The position numbers and the translations under genes are program-made. From the NCBI GenBank assembly GCA_902797565.1, contig CADBTO010000237.1, positions 1 through 5,890 of the forward strand: 5,890 nucleotides of DNA, read 5' to 3'. Within the stretch, counting starts at the first letter, position 1, and the number at the start of each line of letters is the position of its first letter. The notes beneath the pieces are model-generated. The model had not been told where the DNA came from. It saw only the letters and a program-made list of their open reading frames with translations, and made no database searches. This stretch comes from an uncultured Lachnospiraceae bacterium (lineage in GTDB: Bacteria > Bacillota > Clostridia > Lachnospirales > Lachnospiraceae). Shown here in pieces: positions 1-4,599 of this stretch.

Positions 1-1518
1 ACAGACCACAGATGTGCGGATTGCAGCAGTTACAAAGCGTGCCTTAGCGGGAACCGGCTGGAAAAATCCGAGTTGTTCCGGGGGACGATGTTCCATATCC
101 AGTCTAATCCTGTGCGTCTGAAAATGCCGGATGGGACGATTTTTCCCTGCGTGATCGAGATGATCACAACCAGACGCGCCAGTTTCAAGGAAAAAAACAT
201 TAAGACGGAGAAAGAAGTGGTGGAGGCAGGGAATATTTCCCGGCTTCATGATTCGCTGACGGGGCTGTACAACTGGGAAGGGTTTGGCCGCAGGGTGCGC
301 CAGGTTCTGGAAGAGTCCCCGGATGTGGTCCGGTATCTGATTGCGGCGAATATCGTACAGTTCCATCTGATCAACAGTCTGTTTGGGACAGAGCGCTCAG
401 ATCGTATTCTGCTGGAGATAGCCGGAATAGCCGGAGATTATGAAAATGCGAATACGATTTTTGGCAGGGTTCATGCGGATCAGTTTGCAATCTGTGTACC
501 CAAGGAGATTTTCTCAGAAGAGAAGTTTTTGAAAGGCCTGGAGAAGGTGCAGAAGATCCTGAATGACAGCGCGTTTGACGTCAATGTCCATCTGGGGGTG
601 TATGAGATCCAGGATCCGTCTATGTCGATTGCCATGATGTATGACCGTGCTGTGGTGGCAATGTCCTCATTGCAGGCTTCCGGGAATACGGGTTTTGCTT
701 ATTTCAACGATGCAATGATGGAGGAAATGCTCCACAAGCAGCAGGTGGTCAGTGAATTTGACCGGACGCTCAAGAATGGAGAATACCATATCTTCCTTCA
801 GCCTCAGGTGGACCAGGATGGCAAGGTTCAGGGGGCGGAGGCATTGGTACGGTGGATCCGGCCGAATGGGGAGATTGTCCCGCCGTTCCGATTCATCGGA
901 ATATTGGAAGATGCGGGGCTGATCGCGAAGCTGGATGCCTATGTCTGGGAACTGGCGGCTGCGCTTCTGGCACGTTGGAAATATACGGAGATGAAAGACC
1001 TGTATGTGTCCGTGAATATTTCTGCGCTGGATTTTTATTATATCGATGTGTATGAAACGTTCCAGCATCTGGTGGACAAATATCAGATTGACAAAAAGCA
1101 GCTGCGGCTGGAGATTACGGAAACGGCGCTTATGTCGGACGAAGAGAAGCAGCTGCCGTTGGTGGAAAAACTGCGGAAAAATGGCTTTACGATTGAAATT
1201 GATGATTTTGGCAAGGGATTTTCATCCTTGTCCATGCTCAAGGATATCGAGGCAGATGTGCTGAAGATTGATATGCGCTTCCTCAGCAAGACGAAGCATC
1301 CGGAACGGTCGAGCACGATCCTGGGTTCTGTGATTGAGATGTCGAACCAGTTGGATATGGGGGTCATCACCGAAGGAGTGGAGACCAAGGAGCAGCTGGA
1401 CGACCTGGTGGAGAAGGGCTGTAACATGTTTCAGGGATTCTATTTTGCCAAGCCGATGCCGGTGCAGGATTTTGAACGGCAGTTTTCACCGGACGTGGCA
1501 TTTCTTGCGGAGGGTTGA
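1..1518 (+). CDS. GGDEF/EAL c-di-GMP signalling protein, 5' end missing
   Basis: The frame is open from base 1, so the real start lies outside the window; the TTG at 73 is internal. Counting codons from base 1 (505 codons), residues 1-24 hold a Cys cluster (C5, C8, C14) that opens a small sensor-like region of about 75 residues. A GGDEF domain follows from HDSLTGLYN at 83. Its active-site motif is HADQF (158-162) instead of GGDEF, so diguanylate cyclase activity is unlikely. The EAL domain (about 250-495) keeps the residues known to bind metal and c-di-GMP: E280 in EAL, N339 in VNIS, E371 in EITE, D401-D402 in DDFG, K422 in LKID, E458 in EGVE and Q478 in QGFYF. I infer a c-di-GMP phosphodiesterase whose GGDEF part may be regulatory. 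No membrane segment is visible in the part present. It ends in a likely terminator and faces a convergent gene. Domain assignment is firm; activity is inferred. Confidence 0.93.
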   Translation, partial: TDHRCADCSSYKACLSGNRLEKSELFRGTMFHIQSNPVRLKMPDGTIFPCVIEMITTRRASFKEKNIKTEKEVVEAGNISRLHDSLTGLYNWEGFGRRVRQVLEESPDVVRYLIAANIVQFHLINSLFGTERSDRILLEIAGIAGDYENANTIFGRVHADQFAICVPKEIFSEEKFLKGLEKVQKILNDSAFDVNVHLGVYEIQDPSMSIAMMYDRAVVAMSSLQASGNTGFAYFNDAMMEEMLHKQQVVSEFDRTLKNGEYHIFLQPQVDQDGKVQGAEALVRWIRPNGEIVPPFRFIGILEDAGLIAKLDAYVWELAAALLARWKYTEMKDLYVSVNISALDFYYIDVYETFQHLVDKYQIDKKQLRLEITETALMSDEEKQLPLVEKLRKNGFTIEIDDFGKGFSSLSMLKDIEADVLKIDMRFLSKTKHPERSSTILGSVIEMSNQLDMGVITEGVETKEQLDDLVEKGCNMFQGFYFAKPMPVQDFERQFSPDVAFLAEG

Positions 1519-1531
1519 TTGAGAAACGTAT

Positions 1532-1575
1532 TCAGGCATAGAAGCAGGATGGCTTCTGTGCCTGATTTGATTTAG
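1532..1575 (+). terminator. Likely intrinsic terminator of the GGDEF/EAL gene
   Basis: A 14-bp stem is formed by 1532-1545 and 1552-1565, with one G-U pair and a 6-nt loop AGGATG. It starts 13 bases after the stop codon. The following TTTGATTTA is only partly T-rich, so termination may be moderate. The opposite strand has no T-run after the hairpin, so it probably does not serve the convergent gene. Confidence 0.7.
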
Positions 1576-1681
1576 GGATAAAAGATGAATTTATTTCTTG
1601 CAAAAACTGTAGATTTTTAATAAATGAATACGAAGTTTATCTTTGATTTAATTTGATTGGATGGCGAGGCAAGCTCCTTGG

Positions 1682-2032
1682 TTATCTGTTGGAAAAGTGT
1701 ATGAACTGCCTATTCATCCAATCCACAAGAGAACAGAGACCGTCCTCGGAGAATGCTGCTTCGTGGGTGGTCTTTTTTTCATCCGCCGTGTGGTCGAATG
1801 CGTAGGGGCCTTCCCAGATTGTCGCGCGCAGCAGCTTTTCCGGTTTTTCCTCTTCGTTTTCGGCTGCACGCATCGTCTTCTCTATCCGGTAGCGCATATG
1901 CTCCAGGCTGCCTGTAAAAACCGCTTTTTCATAATAGCTTAGAGCGAGAAGTTCCTGCCTCTGGATCATTTTTTTATTTTCAGATTTATTTTTATCTGAC
2001 GGTTGGCTGGTTGTGCTTGCAAATGATTCCAT
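1682..2032 (-). CDS. Small hypothetical protein, 116 aa
   Basis: This is a soluble, charged 116-residue protein with no signal peptide, membrane segment or catalytic motif that I can name. The first 21 residues are Ser/Lys-rich and look disordered. The core from residue 22 (MIQRQELLAL) continues with YYEKAVFTGS and MRYRIEK, then an acidic stretch (57-66), LRATIWEGPYAFD and DEKKTTHEAAFSEDGL. This resembles short uncharacterised proteins I have seen in Lachnospiraceae, but I cannot give it a function. The ATG at 2032 is preceded by AAGGAA with 9 nt spacing; the inner Met22 has no ribosome binding site, so the longer form is preferred. It is divergent from the DUF1653 gene and convergent with the GGDEF/EAL gene. 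No clear terminator follows its stop. The overlapping 93-codon plus-strand frame looks like its shadow. Confidence 0.7.
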   Translation of the reverse strand: MESFASTTSQPSDKNKSENKKMIQRQELLALSYYEKAVFTGSLEHMRYRIEKTMRAAENEEEKPEKLLRATIWEGPYAFDHTADEKKTTHEAAFSEDGLCSLVDWMNRQFIHFSNR

Positions 2033-2096
2033 ATAACACCATTCCTTAAAAATTTGGTCAATTTGTAACAGATTCTGGATTCGTTGAAATTTTTTC

Positions 2097-2126
2097 TTTA
2101 CAATTTTGTTACAATAATGTTATAGT
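2097..2126 (+). promoter_or_regulatory. SigmaA-type promoter of the DUF1653 gene
   Basis: The -35 box is TTTACA (2097-2102), followed by an 18-nt spacer and the -10 box TATAGT (2121-2126). The surrounding region is very AT-rich compared with the genes. Transcription would start near 2133, giving a leader of about 48 nt before the ATG at 2181. The box assignment is by eye. Confidence 0.65.
2107..2123 (+). promoter_or_regulatory. Possible WalR-box-like direct repeat in the promoter
   Basis: TGTTAC (2107-2112), five bases AATAA, then TGTTAT (2118-2123) fit the published WalR/YycF consensus TGTWAH-N5-TGTWAH at every constrained position. The site covers the spacer and the start of the -10 box, a position where a bound regulator would be expected to affect the promoter. 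The AT-rich setting raises the odds of a chance match, and no WalR gene is in the window. An inverted half, TTGTAACA at 2063-2070, mirrors TGTTACAA at 2107-2114. Confidence 0.35.
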
Positions 2127-2180
2127 ATGCGTCATAAAATTGCAAGGAAAGATCAAAAGTTTGCAGATTGAGAGGCGTAG

Positions 2181-2957
2181 ATGCAGATGATGAACAGGAA
2201 TTCTTCAGGGAGTTTTTTCCAGCAGCCCCAGACAGGGATGCGGTACCGGCACAAGAGCGGAACGCTGTTCCAGATCCTCTGCCGGGGCATACACAGCGTC
2301 ACGGGTGAAGAGATGGTGGTGATGCAGGGGCTGTTCGATGATTACACGGTGTTTGTGATGCCGCTGTCGGATTTCCGGGAGCAGATGATACCGGAAGGAG
2401 AGAGTGCTGTCCGGTCGGCGTTCCAGGGAGAGCGTGCGGCATCGGAAACTGCGTCAGGTGCCGGAGCGTGGCAGGCAGCGAGCCGCGAAGCGGATGCCCG
2501 TCGGGGCGGGGCGGCGCCTGCTGCAGGAATGGCGGGCCATACGCTGGTAGAAGAGCCCAAAGGGCTGCGGCAGGGCGGGCAGGAGGAGCTGGAGGAACGT
2601 CAGGATGTGCGGCAGCGGATCCGGCATACCGTGCCGGCACACAAGACGGTACCTGTTTCAGCGGCATCCCGACGTGTACCAGAGTCACAGGATATACAGA
2701 TACCACAGCAGGCGCAGGAATCGGATGGGGATATGCAGACACTGATGGCATTTCTGGATACCCGGAATTTTGATGAAAAGTTCATGATCCTGAAGAACCT
2801 GGAACGGACCAGGGGAGCGTCAGATACAGTGATCGACGCAATGGCGGCGTCCCTGGACATCGTTCTGGAGAAAAGTACGCCGGAGCAGCGTCTGTCCGAG
2901 CTGATCCACTGCCTGGACACCCGGAGGCGTTATGAGTCAACCCGGCTGCGGGGATGA
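2181..2957 (+). CDS. DUF1653 domain protein with C-terminal helical domain, 258 aa
   Basis: Residues 19-70 (GMRYRHKSGTLFQIL, HSVTGEEMVVMQGLF, YTVFVMPLSDF) match the small DUF1653 fold, which has no established biochemical role. Residues 71-184 form a low-complexity linker rich in Ala, Gly, Arg, Gln and Glu, probably disordered. Residues 185-257 (LMAFLDTRNFDEKFMIL, DAMAASLDIVLE, RLSELIHCLDTRRRYESTRLR) look like a compact helical domain often paired with DUF1653 in Lachnospiraceae. The ATG at 2181 has AGAGG five bases upstream; ATGs at 2187 and 2190 are less well placed. The protein has no signal peptide or membrane segment, so it is probably cytoplasmic. It has its own promoter and overlaps the end of the CYTH gene tail-to-tail. 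The linker's GC-rich sequence produces several spurious minus-strand frames. Family call is firm; function is unknown. Confidence 0.88.
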   Translation: MQMMNRNSSGSFFQQPQTGMRYRHKSGTLFQILCRGIHSVTGEEMVVMQGLFDDYTVFVMPLSDFREQMIPEGESAVRSAFQGERAASETASGAGAWQAASREADARRGGAAPAAGMAGHTLVEEPKGLRQGGQEELEERQDVRQRIRHTVPAHKTVPVSAASRRVPESQDIQIPQQAQESDGDMQTLMAFLDTRNFDEKFMILKNLERTRGASDTVIDAMAASLDIVLEKSTPEQRLSELIHCLDTRRRYESTRLRG

Positions 2958-3560
2958 GGGCAGGCCGTATTGGCTTAATGTACTATTATGGTAATGCCCG
3001 TCGAAGGTGACGTCCTGGCCGAACCAGTCGGGCGGCGTGAAGGCACGTGCAGCTTCCTCACTGGGGAACTCCACCTCGGCAAGGATCAGGGGCGCGAGGC
3101 TGCCCTGGAAGCGGTCCAGTTCAATGGTCAGCCCGTCAGGTGCCTGGCTGCTGCCGGTGCTGTTTGGGGCGGCTGTGTTTTGCTGGGAATCCAGGGGGAT
3201 GAAGTATCGTTCTTTTTGGATGATCCTGCCGTCTGCTTTTGCTAAGAGATGGTGGAAGGCTTCCCCGGTCAGGGGCAGGTTGTGTTCCTCCCGTGCCAGG
3301 AAGCCGCGTCCTTTATAGGTCAGTACGAAGGAGTCCCCTTCCTGCCGTACCCGTACTACGGGATGCGTACACAAGTAACCCTGGGTATAGGTTTTGTGCG
3401 GATAGTCCTCAATGTTTTCGGGAAGGCGGGAAACCAGGAACTTCCGTTCGATCTCGATGGTTGAAGGGGATGAATCGGACGTACCGGCCGCAGGGTCGGT
3501 GCTTTGCCGCGTGCTTTTTGGGTCTGCAGCGGTGGTATCCGCATTGTGTTCGTAGGACAT
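2937..3560 (-). CDS. CYTH domain protein (triphosphate tunnel metalloenzyme), 207 aa
   Basis: The CYTH superfamily includes class IV adenylate cyclase, thiamine triphosphatase and inorganic tripolyphosphatases; bacterial stand-alone members are often tripolyphosphatases. From the ATG at 3560, the ExExK metal/phosphate motif is E36-E38-K40. Basic tunnel residues are likely R70 and R72 (VVRVR), K83 (TYKG), and K116 and R118 (QKERYF). Acidic residues are E147 and D149 (IELDRF) and E162 and E164 (AEVEF). The tail FDGHYHNSTLSQYG matches the family's usual ending but lacks the Lys often seen before the Tyr. The protein has a Ser/Thr-rich 33-residue N-terminal extension and a low-complexity insert at 124-142, making it longer than the usual roughly 150-160 residues. 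The start at 3560 is chosen because AAAGGAG (3572-3578) sits 11 nt upstream; the TTG at 3581 lies before that site. Substrate is not predictable here. Confidence 0.92.
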   Translation of the reverse strand: MSYEHNADTTAADPKSTRQSTDPAAGTSDSSPSTIEIERKFLVSRLPENIEDYPHKTYTQGYLCTHPVVRVRQEGDSFVLTYKGRGFLAREEHNLPLTGEAFHHLLAKADGRIIQKERYFIPLDSQQNTAAPNSTGSSQAPDGLTIELDRFQGSLAPLILAEVEFPSEEAARAFTPPDWFGQDVTFDGHYHNSTLSQYGLPSSPQPG

Positions 3561-3571
3561 AATACAATCGT

Positions 3572-3578
3572 CTCCTTT
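3572..3578 (-). promoter_or_regulatory. Ribosome binding site deciding the CYTH start
   Basis: On the minus strand this reads AAAGGAG, 11 nt before ATG at 3560. It falls inside the first codons of the longer frame that would begin with TTG at 3581, which argues against that start. Confidence 0.8.
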
Positions 3579-3596
3579 CAAAATATATTTTCAGAT

Positions 3597-3625
3597 AGTT
3601 TAGCGCAAGGGCGATGGTAATACAA
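3597..3625 (-). promoter_or_regulatory. Weak candidate promoter for the CYTH gene
   Basis: On the minus strand TTGTAT (3620-3625), a 17-nt spacer and TAAACT (3597-3602) give a correctly spaced but poor match to sigmaA boxes (3/6 and 4/6). It lies between the repeat element and the CYTH ribosome binding site. I see no better candidate. Confidence 0.3.
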
Positions 3626-3632
3626 GCAGAAA

Positions 3633-3713
3633 AACTCCGGCGGTGCGCGGATAGCAGCGAAGGCTGCGAAAATGAAGCGCGCTGCCGGGGCGAAATGCGC
3701 GCACCAAGGAGTT
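3633..3713. repeat. Interrupted inverted repeat (unit 1 of the repeat element)
   Basis: AACTCC (3633-3638) and GGTGCGCG (3642-3649) pair with CGCGCACC (3698-3705) and GGAGTT (3708-3713), giving 14 bp with a small 3/2-nt internal loop. Inside are GCAGC-GAAG-GCTGC (3654-3667) and a self-complementary GCGCGC (3677-3682). As single-stranded DNA or RNA this could fold into a branched hairpin, similar in character to REP/BOX-type intergenic palindromes. The family is not identified. Confidence 0.8.
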
Positions 3714-3715
3714 CT
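3653..3715. repeat. 63-bp perfect direct repeat, copy 1
   Basis: The stretch beginning AGCAGCGAAGGCTGCG and ending CACCAAGGAGTTCT is identical, base for base, to 3811-3873. Copy 1 forms most of the right part of the unit 1 inverted repeat. The sequence is GC-rich with GAAGCG/GCGCGC motifs unlike the neighbouring genes. Open frames across it, such as 3614-3811 (+) and 3409-3786 (-), are taken as chance translations. Confidence 0.95.
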
Positions 3716-3722
3716 AAATCCA

Positions 3723-3871
3723 AACTCCGACTGCGCGCGGGATCGCCGGACGTAGTGAGGAACGAAGCGAAGCGGAGTATCCTCACGCAGTCACTGGAGC
3801 GATTTATTTGAGCAGCGAAGGCTGCGAAAATGAAGCGCGCTGCCGGGGCGAAATGCGCGCACCAAGGAGTT
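3723..3871. repeat. Second, longer unit of the repeat element
   Basis: AACTCC (3723-3728) and GCGCGC (3733-3738) can pair with GCGCGC (3855-3860) and GGAGTT (3866-3871) at the end of copy 2, so this stretch has the same outer architecture as unit 1. It carries about 67 extra bases (3744-3810) between its GGAT and AGCAGCG. Those extra bases contain their own inverted repeat, GTGAGGA (3755-3761) and TCCTCAC (3780-3786). Confidence 0.6.
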
Positions 3872-3873
3872 CT
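3811..3873. repeat. 63-bp perfect direct repeat, copy 2
   Basis: This is identical to 3653-3715, with a 158-bp period. It ends 17 bases before the DJ-1 gene, so its final AAGGAG (3864-3869) lies in the translation initiation region of that gene. Confidence 0.95.
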
Positions 3874-3876
3874 TAC

Positions 3877-3903
3877 ATGGGAGGATTACAATGGCGAAGA
3901 TAG
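3877..3903 (+). CDS. Possible 8-codon leader ORF overlapping the DJ-1 start
   Basis: ATG at 3877 encodes MGGLQWRR and stops at 3901-3903, 13 bases into the DJ-1 family gene in another frame. AAGGAG at 3864-3869, the end of repeat copy 2, is 7 nt upstream, an ideal spacing. Its second and third codons overlap the DJ-1 gene's own GGGAGGA ribosome binding site. If translated, it could couple or interfere with DJ-1 translation. It may equally be chance; nothing shows expression. Confidence 0.3.
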   Translation: MGGLQWRR

Positions 3904-4436
3904 CAATGATGGTTTCATCGGGGTGTGAAGAGGTTGAGGCGCTGGTACAGGTGGATCTGCTGCGGCGTGCGGGGATTCAGGTGGATATGCTGAACATCCA
4001 GGATGAGGAGAAGGCGACGGGATCCCATGGGATTACGTTTGAAACAGACGGGAAGCTGGGGGAGGCATTCCTTGACGCATATGATGGCATCGTGCTGCCG
4101 GGCGGCATGCCGGGAACCAACTACCTGAAGGAGGATGAGCGGGTGATTGCAGCGGTACAGAACTTCTTCAAAGAAGGGAAGCTCGTGTCCGCGATCTGTG
4201 CGGCACCGACGGTGCTGGGCGCGGCAGGCATCCTCGAAGGGAAGCGGGCAACCTGCTATCCGGGTATGGAATCGGGGCTTGCTGGGGCAGAGGCAGTGGC
4301 TGATCCGGTGGCAGTGGATGGCAATATCATCACCAGCCGTGGGGTTGGGACAGCAATTCCCTTTGCACTGGCACTGATCGAATATTTGTGCGGGGCGGAA
4401 AAGAAACAGGAAATCGCACGCAGCATTGTCTTTTAG
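3891..4436 (+). CDS. DJ-1/PfpI family protein (YajL/ThiJ-like), 181 aa
   Basis: This is a full-length cytoplasmic DJ-1 subfamily protein. The reactive cysteine is C103 in SAICAAP, equivalent to C106 of human DJ-1 by motif. The partner glutamate is E16 in GCEEVEAL, equivalent to E18. VLPGGMPG, CYPG and TSRGVGTAIPFALALIEYL are further family signatures. A Tyr occupies the place of DJ-1 His126, so a Cys-His pair of the protease type is not evident; other bacterial members also lack that His. Members are linked to oxidative stress protection, chaperone-like and glyoxalase or deglycase activities, some of them disputed, so I do not assign a reaction. GGGAGGA (3879-3885) sits 5 nt before ATG. No clear promoter is visible; the region upstream is the repeat element. 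It ends two bases before the trigger factor promoter, with no terminator between. Confidence 0.95.
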   Translation: MAKIAMMVSSGCEEVEALVQVDLLRRAGIQVDMLNIQDEEKATGSHGITFETDGKLGEAFLDAYDGIVLPGGMPGTNYLKEDERVIAAVQNFFKEGKLVSAICAAPTVLGAAGILEGKRATCYPGMESGLAGAEAVADPVAVDGNIITSRGVGTAIPFALALIEYLCGAEKKQEIARSIVF

Positions 4437-4438
4437 GC

Positions 4439-4467
4439 TTGAAATTTGCGAAAAACTATGTTATAAT
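4439..4467 (+). promoter_or_regulatory. Strong sigmaA-type promoter of tig
   Basis: TTGAAA (4439-4444), an exact 17-nt spacer and a consensus TATAAT (4462-4467). It begins two bases after the DJ-1 stop codon. Transcription would start near 4474, leaving a leader of about 125 nt before the tig ATG at 4600. It is the best promoter in the window and suits a highly expressed housekeeping gene. Confidence 0.88.
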
Positions 4468-4468
4468 G

Positions 4469-4535
4469 CCGTTTCGTCTGTAATGAAGTATGATGGAGCA
4501 GTCGGAGACTGCGGAAAAACGGAAAAATTCGACTG
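4469..4535 (+). promoter_or_regulatory. Potential leader structure upstream of tig
   Basis: GCAGTC (4498-4503) pairs with GACTGC (4507-4512) over a 3-nt loop, and CCGTTT (4469-4474) can close around it with AAACGG (4517-4522). The same segment, CAGTCG (4499-4504), can instead pair with CGACTG (4530-4535), so two folds exclude each other. No T-run follows, so this is not a simple terminator. Short stems like these can arise by chance. Confidence 0.3.
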
Positions 4536-4599
4536 GTTAGCGCAGACATCAGATCCGGGCTGCAGACACACATAACAAACATTTAGGAGTGGTACAAGA

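Larger units (their letters stand above)
3561..3890. other. 330-bp divergent intergenic region between CYTH and DJ-1 genes
   Basis: This region holds, in order, the CYTH ribosome binding site and weak promoter on the minus strand, the two-unit repeat element (3633-3873), a possible leader ORF and the DJ-1 ribosome binding site. No gene of its own is supported. Base composition changes sharply from AT-rich (3580-3600) to GC-rich repeat. Confidence 0.8.

Noticed and set aside
73..75. TTG at 73 as start of the GGDEF/EAL gene
   Set aside because: The same frame is open to base 1 and encodes plausible conserved sequence (Cys cluster) upstream; no ribosome binding site precedes the TTG.
1600..1681. 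Terminator for the 116-aa minus-strand gene
   Set aside because: No stable stem followed by a T-run on the minus strand was found; only short 3-bp pairings near GGAGCTTGCCTC.
1661..1942. 93-codon plus-strand frame opposite the 116-aa hypothetical gene
   Set aside because: It is Cys/Phe/Arg-rich without family features. The opposite strand has a better start signal and more protein-like sequence.
2299..2920. Several minus-strand frames under the DUF1653 gene
   Set aside because: They are Pro/Ala/Ser-rich translations of the GC-rich linker region, with no ribosome binding site and no family resemblance.
3595..3623. Plus-strand promoter for the DJ-1 gene (ATAGTT...TAATAC)
   Set aside because: The -35 match is poor and it would lie about 270 bp upstream across the repeats; I cannot support it.
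3409..3786. 125-codon minus-strand and 65-codon plus-strand frames across the repeat
   Set aside because: They read through the repeat and, on the minus strand, into the CYTH gene in the wrong frame. They have no ribosome binding site and a composition set by the GC-rich palindromes.
3653..3873. CRISPR-like array
   Set aside because: There are only two copies of a 63-bp sequence separated by 95 bp, with no third repeat, no regular spacers and no cas genes. The internal palindromes point to an intergenic repeat element.
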